Below, one piece after another: positions 29,261 to 38,442 of a stretch of 64,000 bases of DNA. Origin of the DNA: Piscinibacter gummiphilus (GTDB lineage: Bacteria > Pseudomonadota > Gammaproteobacteria > Burkholderiales > Burkholderiaceae_C); the NCBI RefSeq assembly GCF_032681285.1, contig NZ_CP136336.1, positions 2,157,001-2,221,000 of the forward strand, given 5' to 3'. A program made the translations under genes and the position numbers. Every line of letters starts with the position of its first letter. Positions within the stretch are counted from its first letter, which is position 1. Below the pieces are notes generated by a model. It was given only the letters and a program-made list of their open reading frames with translations. It did not search any database and was not told the origin of the DNA.

Positions 29261-30355
29261 ATGGTCGACATGTTCAACCAGTTCACCCAGGCCTGGCCCA
29301 ACACCTGGGCGGTCGCCTGGAGCCTGATCAAGATCATCGCGCTCGTCGCGCCGCTGATGATTTGCGTCGCCTACCTCACGCTCTGGGAGCGCAAGGCCAT
29401 CGGCTGGACGCAGATCCGCCCCGGCCCGAACCGCGTGGGCCCTTGGGGCCTGCTGACCCCGATCGCCGATGCGGTGAAGCTGATCTTCAAGGAGATCATC
29501 CTCCCGACGGCGGCCAACAAGGGCCTCTTCCTGCTCGGCCCGATCATGACCATCATGCCGGCGCTGGCCGCCTGGGCGGTGGTGCCGTTCGGGCCCGAAG
29601 TGGCGGTGTCCAACATCAATGCCGGCCTGTTGTTCCTGATGGCGATCACCTCGATGGAGGTCTACGGCGTCATCATTGCCGGCTGGGCGTCCAACTCGAA
29701 GTACGCCTTCCTGGGCGCCCTGCGTGCGTCGGCGCAGATGGTCAGCTACGAAATCGCGATGGGCTTCGCGCTGGTCGTGGTGCTGATGGTCTCGGCCAGC
29801 CTCAACATGACCGACATCGTGCTCGGCCAGAACAAGGGCACCTTCGCATCGATGGGCGTCAACTTCCTGTCGTGGAACTGGCTGCCGCTGCTGCCGATCT
29901 TCGTCGTTTACTTCATCTCGGGTCTGGCTGAAACCAACCGCCACCCGTTCGACGTGGTGGAAGGCGAATCCGAGATCGTCGCCGGGCACATGATCGAGTA
30001 CTCCGGCATGGCCTTCGCCATGTTCTTCCTGGCCGAGTACGCCAACATGATCCTCGTGTCGGCGCTGGCCGTGACCATGTTCCTCGGCGGTTGGCTGGCC
30101 CCGATCTCGTTCGCGGCGATCGGCATGCAGACGCCGGCGTGGATCCAAGCGTCTGCGTGGTTCTGGGACTGGTTCTGGTTCTTCGGCAAGACCTTCTGCG
30201 TCGTGACCATCTTCCTGTGGGTGCGCTCGACCTTCCCGCGCTACCGCTATGACCAGATCATGCGTCTGGGCTGGAAGATCTTCATCCCCGTCACCCTCGT
30301 CTGGCTGGTGGTCGTCGGCCTGTGGATCCAGTCGCCCTGGAACATCTGGAAGTAA
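29261..30355 (+). CDS. nuoH: NADH-quinone oxidoreductase subunit H
   Basis: NuoH is the membrane subunit at the junction with the peripheral arm, forming part of the quinone tunnel. The 364-residue protein has eight or more membrane helices and the conserved [20 protein letters not shown] and [20 protein letters not shown] segments. The ATG at 29261 ([12 protein letters not shown]) is chosen; the longer frame overlaps nuoG. Confidence 0.97.
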   Translation: MVDMFNQFTQAWPNTWAVAWSLIKIIALVAPLMICVAYLTLWERKAIGWTQIRPGPNRVGPWGLLTPIADAVKLIFKEIILPTAANKGLFLLGPIMTIMPALAAWAVVPFGPEVAVSNINAGLLFLMAITSMEVYGVIIAGWASNSKYAFLGALRASAQMVSYEIAMGFALVVVLMVSASLNMTDIVLGQNKGTFASMGVNFLSWNWLPLLPIFVVYFISGLAETNRHPFDVVEGESEIVAGHMIEYSGMAFAMFFLAEYANMILVSALAVTMFLGGWLAPISFAAIGMQTPAWIQASAWFWDWFWFFGKTFCVVTIFLWVRSTFPRYRYDQIMRLGWKIFIPVTLVWLVVVGLWIQSPWNIWK

Positions 30356-30370
30356 TCAGAGGGCAATGCC

Positions 30371-30868
30371 ATGAGCGCTGTTGCATCCGTCAAGAATCTG
30401 TTTTCGAGCTTCCTGCTCGCCGAACTCTTCAAGGGCATGGCCCTGACCGGCCGCCACTTCCTGTCGCGCACGATCACCGTGCAGTTCCCGGAAGAGAAGA
30501 CGCCGCTGTCGCCGCGTTTCCGCGGCCTCCACGCGCTGCGCCGCTATGACAACGGTGAAGAGCGTTGCATCGCCTGCAAGCTGTGCGAAGCGGTGTGCCC
30601 GGCGCTCGCGATCACCATCGAGTCGGACATCCGCGACGATGGCTCGCGCCGCACCACGCGCTACGACATCGACCTGACCAAATGCATCTTCTGCGGCTTC
30701 TGCGAAGAGAGCTGCCCGGTCGACTCGATCGTCGAGACGCACATCTTCGAATACCACGGCGAAAAGCGCGGCGACCTGTACTTCACCAAGGACATGCTGC
30801 TGGCCGTGGGCGACCGCTACGAAAAGGAAATCGCGGCCAACAAGGAGGCTGACGCGCGCTATCGCTGA
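30371..30868 (+). CDS. nuoI: NADH-quinone oxidoreductase subunit I
   Basis: NuoI holds clusters N6a and N6b linking NuoG to NuoB. The 165-residue protein has two [4Fe-4S] motifs, [16 protein letters not shown] and [16 protein letters not shown], about residues 63-115. A GAGGGC stretch precedes the ATG. nuoJ follows after 48 bp. Confidence 0.97.
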   Translation: MSAVASVKNLFSSFLLAELFKGMALTGRHFLSRTITVQFPEEKTPLSPRFRGLHALRRYDNGEERCIACKLCEAVCPALAITIESDIRDDGSRRTTRYDIDLTKCIFCGFCEESCPVDSIVETHIFEYHGEKRGDLYFTKDMLLAVGDRYEKEIAANKEADARYR

Positions 30869-30916
30869 CCCTTCAGGGCCTTCATGCCCGTTCAGCGTGA
30901 CCGTCACAAGAACCAC

Positions 30917-31567
30917 ATGGATACATCCACCGCGCTCTTCTACGTCTTTTCTGCCGTGCTGCTGGTCGCCGCGTTTCGCGTGATCACGGCCCGCAGCGCC
31001 GTGCATTCGGCGCTCTTCCTCGTGCTCGCCTTCTTCTCGGCTTCGTGCGTGTGGCTGCTGCTGCGCGCCGAGTTCCTGGCCATCTCGCTCGTGCTCGTCT
31101 ACGTGGGCGCGGTGATGGTGCTGTTCCTCTTCGTGGTGATGATGTTGGACATCAACGTCGATGCACTGCGGGTCGGCTTCTGGAAGCACTTTCCCGTCGC
31201 AGCGATCGTCGGCGTGGTGATCGTCCTGGAGATGGCGCTCGTGCTCATTCCCGGCTTTGACGTTGTCAATGCGCCGCCCGCCGACGCCAAGTCGATCTCG
31301 ATGGGCAACACCAAGTTGCTCGGCATCGAGATCTACACCAACTACCTTTACCCGCTGCAGATTGCGGCCCTGATCCTGCTCGTGGCCATCATCGCGGCGA
31401 TCGCGCTGACCCTGCGCCAGCGCAAGGACAGCAAGGCGATCGACCCGTCGCAACAGGTCAAGGTGAAGAAGGCCGATCGCCTGCGCATCGTGAAGATGCA
31501 GCCGGTCGTCGAGCCGCCGCCTGCGCCCCCAGCACCCCCGGCCGCGCCGGCTGGAGAGACCAAATGA
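30917..31567 (+). CDS. nuoJ: NADH-quinone oxidoreductase subunit J
   Basis: NuoJ is a membrane subunit with five helices. The chosen start at 30917 gives 216 residues beginning [20 protein letters not shown]; an in-frame start 33 bases earlier adds a charged stretch unlike the family. The conserved [16 protein letters not shown] helix is present. The C-terminal tail after the last helix is extended and Pro/Ala-rich ([18 protein letters not shown]). The stop overlaps nuoK by 4 bp. Confidence 0.94.
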   Translation: MDTSTALFYVFSAVLLVAAFRVITARSAVHSALFLVLAFFSASCVWLLLRAEFLAISLVLVYVGAVMVLFLFVVMMLDINVDALRVGFWKHFPVAAIVGVVIVLEMALVLIPGFDVVNAPPADAKSISMGNTKLLGIEIYTNYLYPLQIAALILLVAIIAAIALTLRQRKDSKAIDPSQQVKVKKADRLRIVKMQPVVEPPPAPPAPPAAPAGETK

Positions 31568-31890
31568 CAAGCCTCTTTGCCGGCCCGGTCGCACTCGGGC
31601 ACTACCTCACGCTGGGCGCGATCCTGTTTGCGCTGTCGGTGATTGGGATCTTCCTCAACCGCAAGAACCTGATCGTGCTGCTGATGGCCATCGAGTTGAT
31701 GCTGCTGGCGGTCAACCTGAACTTCGTGGCCTTCTCGCACTACCTGGGCGACATGGCGGGCCAAGTGTTCGTGTTCTTCATCCTCACCGTGGCCGCCGCC
31801 GAGTCGGCGATCGGCCTCGCGATCCTGGTGGTGCTGTTCCGCAACCGCTCGAACATCAACGTCGACGAGCTCGACGCGCTGAAGGGCTGA
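31564..31890 (+). CDS. nuoK: NADH-quinone oxidoreductase subunit K
   Basis: NuoK is the MrpC-like three-helix subunit of the proton-pumping arm. The 108-residue protein has the two conserved membrane glutamates in [13 protein letters not shown] and [14 protein letters not shown]. The ATG overlaps the nuoJ stop. nuoL starts 4 bp after the stop. Confidence 0.97.
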   Translation: MTSLFAGPVALGHYLTLGAILFALSVIGIFLNRKNLIVLLMAIELMLLAVNLNFVAFSHYLGDMAGQVFVFFILTVAAAESAIGLAILVVLFRNRSNINVDELDALKG

Positions 31891-31894
31891 CGGC

Positions 31895-33934
31895 ATGACC
31901 GCGACTCTCAATCCGAACCTGCTCCTCGCCGTTCCGCTCGCGCCGCTGGCCGGCGCCATCCTCGCCGGCTTTTTCGGCAAGCTGATCGGCCGCCGTGGCA
32001 GCCACGTCGCCACCATCCTCGGTGTGCTGGTGTCGTTCATCATCTCGGCGTTTGTGCTGAAGGACGTGATCGACGGCGCGCGCTTCAACGCCACTGTCTA
32101 CGAGTGGATGGTGCTCGGTGGCCTGAAGATGGAAGTCGGCTTCCTCATCGACGGGCTGTCGGCGATGATGATGGTCGTCGTGACCTTCGTGTCGTTGATG
32201 GTGCACATCTACACCATCGGCTACATGGAAGAAGACCCGGGCTACCAGCGCTTCTTCTCGTACATCTCGCTCTTCACCTTCTCGATGTTGATGCTCGTGA
32301 TGAGCAACAACTTCCTGCAGCTCTTCTTCGGCTGGGAAGCGGTGGGCCTGGTGTCGTACCTGCTGATCGGCTTCTGGTTCACCAAGCCGACGGCGATCTT
32401 CGCGAACATGAAGGCCTTCCTGGTGAATCGGGTCGGCGACTTCGGCTTCATCCTCGGCATCGGGCTGATCGTCGCCTACGCCGGCACGCTGAACTACAGC
32501 GAGACCTTTGCCAAGGCGGGTGACCTCGCGAAGCTCACGTTCCCCATGCCCTTGTGGGGTGGCGAGTGGATGCTGCTCACCGTCACCTGCATCTGCCTCT
32601 TCATCGGCGCGATGGGCAAGAGCGCGCAGTTCCCGCTGCACGTGTGGCTGCCCGACTCGATGGAAGGCCCGACGCCGATCTCGGCGCTGATCCACGCGGC
32701 CACGATGGTGACGGCCGGCATCTTCATGGTGGCGCGCATGTCGCCGCTCTTCGAGCTGTCGGACACGGCGCTGAGCTTCATCCTCGTGATCGGTGCCATC
32801 ACGGCGCTCTTCATGGGCTTCCTCGGCATCATCCAGAACGACATCAAGCGCGTCGTCGCGTACTCCACGCTTTCGCAGCTTGGCTACATGACGGTGGCGC
32901 TGGGTGCGTCGGCGTACTCGGTCGCGGTCTTCCACCTGATGACGCACGCCTTCTTCAAGGCGCTGCTGTTCCTCGCTGCAGGCTCGGTGATCATCGGCAT
33001 GCACCACGACCAGGACATCCGCAACATGGGCGGCCTGCGCAAGTACATGCCCATCACCTGGATCACCTCGCTGCTGGGCTCGCTCGCGCTGATCGGCACG
33101 CCGCTGTTCTCGGGCTTCTACTCGAAGGACAGCATCATCGAAGCGGTGCACGAGAGCCACCTGTGGGGCTCTGGCTTCGCCTACTTCGCGGTGGTGGCGG
33201 GCGTGTTCGTCACGGCCTTCTACTCGTTCCGGATGTACTTCCTCGTCTTCCACGGCAAGGAGCACTTCCACCACAAGCCGTTCCCCGGTGAACACGATCA
33301 CCACGACGATGAGCATGGCCACCATGAGCCTCATACGCCGCACGAGCCGCCCTGGGTGGTGTGGCTGCCGCTGGCGTTGCTGGCCATCCCGTCGGTGGTC
33401 ATCGGCTACCTGACGATCCAGCCAATGCTCTACGGCGAGTTCTTCAAGGATTCGATCTTTGTCGACCTCAGCAAGCACCACGCGATGAAGGAGATGGCCG
33501 AGGCCTTCCACGGCGCGGGCGCGATGGCGCTCCACGGTCTGCAGACGGCGCCTTTCTGGCTGGCGCTCGCGGGGGTGGTCACGGCCTACGTGTTCTACAT
33601 GGTCAAACCCGAGATTCCTGCCGGGATCAAAGCCCGCACCGGCTTCATCAATCGCATCCTCGAGAACAAGTATTACTTCGACGCCTTCAACGAGAAGGTG
33701 CTGGCCGCGGGCGCACGCCTGCTCGGCACGGGCTTGTGGAAGGGCGGCGATGCCGGGCTGATCGACGGCGTGCTCATCAACGGCACGGCACGCGGCGTGG
33801 GTGGCATCGCCTCGCTGGTGCGTGAAGTGCAGACCGGCCGCCTGTACTGGTATGCGCTGGTCATGATCCTCGGGGTGCTGGGTTTGATGACCTGGCAGTT
33901 GTGGCCCTACCTCAGCACGACGCTGGGGCGCTGA
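31895..33934 (+). CDS. nuoL: NADH-quinone oxidoreductase subunit L
   Basis: NuoL is the distal antiporter-like proton-pumping subunit with the long lateral helix. The 679-residue protein has the conserved FFGWEAVGLVSYLLIGFW, MGKSAQFPLHVWLPDSMEGP and HAATMVTAGIFMVAR segments with their key glutamate and lysines. A His/Asp-rich extramembrane loop at about residues 452-486 contains clusters such as HDHHDDEHGHH. nuoM follows after 21 bp. Confidence 0.96.
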   Translation: MTATLNPNLLLAVPLAPLAGAILAGFFGKLIGRRGSHVATILGVLVSFIISAFVLKDVIDGARFNATVYEWMVLGGLKMEVGFLIDGLSAMMMVVVTFVSLMVHIYTIGYMEEDPGYQRFFSYISLFTFSMLMLVMSNNFLQLFFGWEAVGLVSYLLIGFWFTKPTAIFANMKAFLVNRVGDFGFILGIGLIVAYAGTLNYSETFAKAGDLAKLTFPMPLWGGEWMLLTVTCICLFIGAMGKSAQFPLHVWLPDSMEGPTPISALIHAATMVTAGIFMVARMSPLFELSDTALSFILVIGAITALFMGFLGIIQNDIKRVVAYSTLSQLGYMTVALGASAYSVAVFHLMTHAFFKALLFLAAGSVIIGMHHDQDIRNMGGLRKYMPITWITSLLGSLALIGTPLFSGFYSKDSIIEAVHESHLWGSGFAYFAVVAGVFVTAFYSFRMYFLVFHGKEHFHHKPFPGEHDHHDDEHGHHEPHTPHEPPWVVWLPLALLAIPSVVIGYLTIQPMLYGEFFKDSIFVDLSKHHAMKEMAEAFHGAGAMALHGLQTAPFWLALAGVVTAYVFYMVKPEIPAGIKARTGFINRILENKYYFDAFNEKVLAAGARLLGTGLWKGGDAGLIDGVLINGTARGVGGIASLVREVQTGRLYWYALVMILGVLGLMTWQLWPYLSTTLGR

Positions 33935-33955
33935 TCGGGCACGGAGAACAAGAAC

Positions 33956-35431
33956 ATGGGTTTGATCAGTCTCGCCATCTGGCTGCCGATCGTCGCGGGC
34001 GTCTTGCTGCTCGCGCTCGGCCGCGATGAACACGCCAAGGCCGTGCGCTGGATGGCGCTCATCGCCGCCGTCGTCAGCTTCCTCGTCACGATCCCGTTGA
34101 TCACGGGCTTCGACAACGGCACCGCGGCCATGCAGTTCCAGGAGAACTTCGCCTGGATCGAACGCTTCCGCGTGCGCTACCACCTGGGCCTGGACGGCAT
34201 CTCGGTGTGGTTCGTGCTCCTCACTGCCTTCATCACCATCATCGTGGTGATCGCCGCGTGGGAAGTGATCGACGAACGCGTGAACCAGTACATGGGCGCG
34301 TTCCTGATCCTCTCGGGGATCATGATTGGCGTTTTCTCGGCACTCGACGGCCTGCTGTTCTACGTGTTCTTCGAGGCGACGCTCATCCCGATGTACATCA
34401 TTATCGGCGTGTGGGGTGGCCCGCGCCGGGTGTACGCGGCGTTCAAGTTCTTCCTCTACACGCTGGCCGGCTCGCTCCTGATGCTGATCGCGCTGATCTT
34501 CCTGTACTTCAAGTCGGGCAGCAGCTTCGAGATCCAGACCTGGCACAACGTGCCGCTCACCATGGGTGAGCAGACCTTGCTCTTCTTCGCCTTCTTCGCC
34601 GCCTTCGCGGTCAAGGTGCCGATGTGGCCAGTGCACACCTGGCTGCCCGACGCCCACGTCGAGGCACCCACCGGCGGCTCGGTGGTGCTGGCCGCCATCA
34701 TGCTGAAGCTCGGGGCCTACGGCTTCCTGCGATTCTCGCTGCCGATCACGCCCGATGCCTCGCACAAGTGGACCTGGGTCATCGTGGCGCTGTCGCTCAT
34801 CGCGGTGATCTACATCGGCCTCGTCGCGCTGGTGCAGCAGGACATGAAGAAGCTGGTGGCGTACTCGTCGATCGCTCACATGGGTTTCGTGACGCTCGGC
34901 TTTTTCATCTTCAGCGAGTTGGGCGTCTCGGGCGGCCTGATCCAGATGATCTCGCACGGCTTCGTGTCGGGAGCCATGTTCCTGTGCATCGGCGTGCTCT
35001 ATGACCGTGTGCATTCGCGCGAGATCGCAAGCTACGGCGGCGTGGTCAACACCATGCCCAAGTTCACCGCGTTTGCGGTCTTCTTCGCCATGGCGAACTG
35101 CGGTCTGCCAGGTACCGGCGGGTTCGTCGGGGAGTGGATGGTGATCCTGGGGACCGTGAAGGCGAGCTTCTGGCTCGGTGCCTTGGCGGCGACGGCGCTG
35201 GTGTTCGGTGCGGCCTACAACCTGTGGATGGTCAAGCGCGTCTACTTCGGCCCCGTCGCCAACGACAACGTGCGCGCCCTGAAGGACATCAACGCCCGCG
35301 AATTCGCGATGCTGGCAGCGCTGGCCATCGCGACGCTCTGGATGGGCCTCTATCCGAAGCCTTTCACCGACACCATGCACGTGAGCGTGACCGAGCTGCT
35401 CAAGCACGTTGCAGTGTCCAAGCTGAACTGA
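33956..35431 (+). CDS. nuoM: NADH-quinone oxidoreductase subunit M
   Basis: NuoM is the second antiporter-like pumping subunit. The 491-residue protein shows the signature YVFFEATLIPMYIIIGVWGG, KVPMWPVHTWLPDAHVEAP and LKLGAYGFLRFSLP. The membrane glutamate and lysine of the proton path are in these segments. nuoN begins 10 bp after the stop. Confidence 0.97.
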   Translation: MGLISLAIWLPIVAGVLLLALGRDEHAKAVRWMALIAAVVSFLVTIPLITGFDNGTAAMQFQENFAWIERFRVRYHLGLDGISVWFVLLTAFITIIVVIAAWEVIDERVNQYMGAFLILSGIMIGVFSALDGLLFYVFFEATLIPMYIIIGVWGGPRRVYAAFKFFLYTLAGSLLMLIALIFLYFKSGSSFEIQTWHNVPLTMGEQTLLFFAFFAAFAVKVPMWPVHTWLPDAHVEAPTGGSVVLAAIMLKLGAYGFLRFSLPITPDASHKWTWVIVALSLIAVIYIGLVALVQQDMKKLVAYSSIAHMGFVTLGFFIFSELGVSGGLIQMISHGFVSGAMFLCIGVLYDRVHSREIASYGGVVNTMPKFTAFAVFFAMANCGLPGTGGFVGEWMVILGTVKASFWLGALAATALVFGAAYNLWMVKRVYFGPVANDNVRALKDINAREFAMLAALAIATLWMGLYPKPFTDTMHVSVTELLKHVAVSKLN

Positions 35432-35441
35432 GCCCGACAAC

Positions 35442-36923
35442 ATGAAAGACATGAACTGGTTGGCCGTCTATCCCGAGCTCGTGCTCCTGGTGATGGCCTG
35501 TGTGGTGGCGATGGTGGACCTGTGGGTCAAGCATCCGCGCCGCACGCCGACCTACCTGCTGACGCAAGCGACGCTGGCCGTGGTGGCCGTCATGCACTGG
35601 CTGTATTTCGACGGCGGCTTCACCATCTACGGCATGCAGCGCATGGTCGTGACCGACCCGCTCGGGCACCTGCTGGGTGTCTTCGCTGCGATCTCGGTGA
35701 TGATCGCGCTCGCCTATGCCCGGCCCTATGCCGAGCACCGCGAGATCCTGAAGGGCGAACTCTTCACGCTGAGCCTCTTCTCGCTCCTGGGCATCTCGAT
35801 CATGCTCTCGGCCAACAACTTCCTCGTGGTCTACCTGGGCCTGGAGTTGATGTCGCTGTCGCTCTATGCCCTGACCGCGATGCGCCGCGATCACACCGAG
35901 TCGACCGAAGCGGCGATGAAGTACTTCGTGCTGGGCGCGCTGGCCAGCGGCTTCCTGCTGTACGGCCTGTCGATGATGTACGGCGCGGCCGGCTCGCTCG
36001 ACATCCCGAAGGTCTTCGAAGCCATCGCCACCGGCCAGATCAACAAGGCCGTGCTGGTGTTCGGCGTGGTGTTCATCGTCGCCGGCCTGGCCTTCAAGCT
36101 CGGGGCCGTGCCATTCCACATGTGGATTCCCGACGTGTACCAGGGTGCGCCGACGGCTGTCACGCTGCTGATCGCAGGCGCCCCGAAGCTGGCTGCCTTC
36201 GCGATCACCTTCCGCCTGCTGGTCGAGGGTATGTCGGGTGTCGCGACCGACTGGCAGCAGATGCTGATGTTCCTCGCCGTCGCGTCGCTCGTGGTCGGCA
36301 ATCTGGCCGCCATCGCGCAGAGCAACTTGAAGCGCATGCTGGCCTACTCGACCATCGGCCAGATCGGCTTCATGCTGCTCGGCTTCACGCCGACCGTGGT
36401 GTCGAACAACACCTTCTCGGCGGCCAATGGCTACTCGTCGGCGCTCTTCTACCTGGTGAGCTACGTGCTGACCACGCTCGGCACCTTCGGCATCATCATG
36501 CTGCTGTCGCGCCGCGGCTTTGAAAGCGAAGAGATCGACGACTTCAAGGGTCTGGCCAAGCGCAGCCCCTGGTATGCCGCCGTCATGGCGATCTTCATGT
36601 TCTCGCTGGCCGGCATCCCGCCGACGGTCGGGTTCTACGCGAAGCTCGCCGTGCTGCAGGCACTGGTCTCCACCAACGACCCGACCTTCATCACGCTGGC
36701 CATCGTCGCGGTGGTGCTGTCGCTGATCGGCGCGTTCTACTACCTGCGCCTCGTGAAGGTCATGTACTTCGACGAGCCGGCCGAGACAGCTCCCATCACC
36801 AGCACCGGCGACGTGCGTGTGCTGCTGTCGCTCAACGGTGCGGCCGTGGTGCTCTTCGGCCTGCTGCCAGGCGGGCTGATGATGGTCTGCGCCAACGCCG
36901 TGCTGCTCGCGCTCAAGACCTGA
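35442..36923 (+). CDS. nuoN: NADH-quinone oxidoreductase subunit N
   Basis: NuoN is the third antiporter-like subunit. The 493-residue protein has VVYLGLELMSLSLYALTAM, GAVPFHMWIPDVYQGAPTAV and AYSTIGQIGFMLLGF. It is the last structural nuo gene, 11 bp before nudF, so nudF is very likely in the same transcript. Confidence 0.97.
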   Translation: MKDMNWLAVYPELVLLVMACVVAMVDLWVKHPRRTPTYLLTQATLAVVAVMHWLYFDGGFTIYGMQRMVVTDPLGHLLGVFAAISVMIALAYARPYAEHREILKGELFTLSLFSLLGISIMLSANNFLVVYLGLELMSLSLYALTAMRRDHTESTEAAMKYFVLGALASGFLLYGLSMMYGAAGSLDIPKVFEAIATGQINKAVLVFGVVFIVAGLAFKLGAVPFHMWIPDVYQGAPTAVTLLIAGAPKLAAFAITFRLLVEGMSGVATDWQQMLMFLAVASLVVGNLAAIAQSNLKRMLAYSTIGQIGFMLLGFTPTVVSNNTFSAANGYSSALFYLVSYVLTTLGTFGIIMLLSRRGFESEEIDDFKGLAKRSPWYAAVMAIFMFSLAGIPPTVGFYAKLAVLQALVSTNDPTFITLAIVAVVLSLIGAFYYLRLVKVMYFDEPAETAPITSTGDVRVLLSLNGAAVVLFGLLPGGLMMVCANAVLLALKT

Positions 36924-36934
36924 CGGCGCCCTTC

Positions 36935-37528
36935 ATGAGCGACCGTCATCTGACCGAAGAGCGCATCAGCTCGCAGCAGGTCTACCGCGGTCACTTCCTC
37001 GACGTCCGCCGCGACGAGGTGCGGTTGCCCGACGGGACCGTGGCCGCGCGCGAATACATCGTCCATCCGGGCGCCGTGATGATCGTGCCGCTGCTCGACG
37101 ACGGTCGCCTGGTGGTCGAGCGGCAATACCGCTACCCGATGGGCCAGGTGATGCTCGAATTCCCGGCCGGCAAGCTCGATGCAGGCGAGCCGCCGCTGCG
37201 GTGTGCCATCCGCGAGCTGGCTGAGGAGACTGGCTATACGGCTCGCGAATGGGCAAGGGCGGGCATCCTGCACAACGCTATCGCGTACTCCAACGAAGGC
37301 ATCGAGGTCTGGTTCGCCCGGGGCCTGCAGGCAGGCGAGCGGTCGCTCGATGCGGGAGAGTTTCTCGACGTCGGCATCGCGACCGTCGACGAACTGGAGG
37401 CCCAAGCTGCCCGCGGCGAGCTGACCGATGCCAAGACCCTGATCGGCCTCCTGTGGTTGCAGAATTGGCGCTCGGGCCGCTGGGCCTTGAGTTGGGGGCC
37501 TGCGGAGGCTGCATCCCCCCGCCCATAA
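36935..37528 (+). CDS. nudF: NUDIX hydrolase, ADP-ribose pyrophosphatase type
   Basis: A 197-residue NUDIX enzyme whose full box G-x5-E-x7-RE-x2-EE-x-GY is visible in AGKLDAGEPPLRCAIRELAE followed by ETGY (about residues 78-100). The preceding VERQYRYPMGQVMLEFPAG is typical of ADP-ribose pyrophosphatases. It probably cleaves ADP-ribose to AMP and ribose 5-phosphate, removing a product of NAD breakdown. Its position at the end of the nuo operon would couple it to NADH-oxidising complex I expression. Exact substrate is inferred. Confidence 0.9.
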   Translation: MSDRHLTEERISSQQVYRGHFLDVRRDEVRLPDGTVAAREYIVHPGAVMIVPLLDDGRLVVERQYRYPMGQVMLEFPAGKLDAGEPPLRCAIRELAEETGYTAREWARAGILHNAIAYSNEGIEVWFARGLQAGERSLDAGEFLDVGIATVDELEAQAARGELTDAKTLIGLLWLQNWRSGRWALSWGPAEAASPRP

Positions 37529-37529
37529 T
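37524..37529 (+). promoter_or_regulatory. -10-like hexamer before the DUF1178 gene
   Basis: CATAAT ends 9 bases before the ATG at 37539 and matches the -10 consensus at five of six positions. No Shine-Dalgarno is seen. A leaderless or near-leaderless transcript is possible. Confidence 0.35.
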
Positions 37530-37538
37530 GTGGGCATC

Positions 37539-37991
37539 ATGAAGGTCCTGAACCTCCGCTGTGCCCACGACCACGCCTTCGAAGGCTGGTTCGCATCCGA
37601 AGACGATTACCAGTCGCAAAACGATCGCGGGCTGATCGAATGCCCGATGTGCGGCGAAAAGGCCATCTCGAAGCTGCCGTCGGCGCCGCGCCTGAACGTT
37701 TCGGGCGCCCGCGAGCCGAGCGTGCCGGCCGCGGCTGACGTTTCAGGCGAGACGACCCAGGCGATGACGCTGCAGTCGATGTGGATGAAGGCAGTGCAGC
37801 ACGTGATGGCGACGACGGTCGACGTCGGCGACAAGTTCGCCGAAGAGGCCCGCCGCATCCACTACGGCGAAACCGAAGAGCGAGCCATTCGCGGCAAGGC
37901 TTCGGCCGAAGATGCCCGGGCCCTGCAGGAAGAAGGCATCGAGGTCATGGCCTTGCCGATCCCGGCCGCGGCCAAGGGCAAGCTTCAGTAG
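37539..37991 (+). CDS. DUF1178 family protein
   Basis: A 150-residue conserved protein of unknown function. It begins MKVLNLRCAHDHAFEGWFAS and has a zinc-finger-like Cys pair in ECPMCGEKAISKLPSAP (with an upstream Cys/His pair in RCAHDH). The C-terminal half is helical and contains YGETEERAIRGKA, the family hallmark. It directly follows nudF, a conserved pairing in Betaproteobacteria. Its last 7 bases overlap the convergent DUF2917 gene. Confidence 0.88.
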   Translation: MKVLNLRCAHDHAFEGWFASEDDYQSQNDRGLIECPMCGEKAISKLPSAPRLNVSGAREPSVPAAADVSGETTQAMTLQSMWMKAVQHVMATTVDVGDKFAEEARRIHYGETEERAIRGKASAEDARALQEEGIEVMALPIPAAAKGKLQ

Positions 37992-38290
37992 GCTGCTGCC
38001 GCGCAATCGGGCAGCGCGAGCTTGTCTTCTGCCGCGGGCCTGGGGTTTTGGGCCAGGCTGGCCGACCGGCGGTAGACGAAGGCGGCATCCTTCAGGGCTG
38101 ACACCACTGCCGTGCCCGCGCGGTCGAGCGTGAAGCACTCCCGCGGCCCGAGGATGATGTCGCGCGGGTCGCCGTCTTGCGTGACCCACAGTTCGCCGCT
38201 CTGGCATTCGATGCGCTCGCCGCGGCGGGCGCGCAGTTGGAAGGTCTGGCGCCGTTGCAGGCGGGTGACGGGAACGATGGCGACTTGCAT
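37985..38290 (-). CDS. DUF2917 family protein
   Basis: A 101-residue protein beginning MQVAIVPVTRLQRRQTFQL. The core (GERIECQSGELWVTQDGDPR, then DIILGPRECFTLDRAG) is the DUF2917 cupin-like beta fold. Function unknown. The gene is divergent from a LysR-type regulator across a 152-bp region containing a 22-bp near-perfect palindrome, so it is a likely target of that regulator. The longer upstream frame is rejected because it runs into this control region. Confidence 0.8.
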   Translation of the reverse strand: MQVAIVPVTRLQRRQTFQLRARRGERIECQSGELWVTQDGDPRDIILGPRECFTLDRAGTAVVSALKDAAFVYRRSASLAQNPRPAAEDKLALPDCAAAAY

Positions 38291-38384
38291 GGTGAGCTCC
38301 TTCAGGTGGGGCCTGCATGCCTTGCCGTCATGTGATCGATCGGTGGCTGCGGGCTTGTGCTCAGTGTCGGCAGCCGACGGTTGC

Positions 38385-38406
38385 ATGACAAACGATCGTT
38401 TGGCAT
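38385..38406. promoter_or_regulatory. 22-bp palindromic operator between DUF2917 and lysR genes
   Basis: The core CAAACGATCGTTTG (38389-38402) is a perfect palindrome; flanking ATG and CAT extend it to 22 bp with a single mismatched pair. It lies 37 bases before the LysR start, suitable for autoregulation and control of the divergent gene. Confidence 0.6.
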
Positions 38407-38442
38407 CCTTTGTATGCAGATTTGGAATGCGAGGTGACTCCC

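Noticed and set aside
31856..35452. 1198-residue open frame antisense to nuoL and nuoM
   Set aside because: Composition is extreme in Arg, His, Glu and Gln, as expected from reversing hydrophobic membrane-protein codons; the sense genes are certain.
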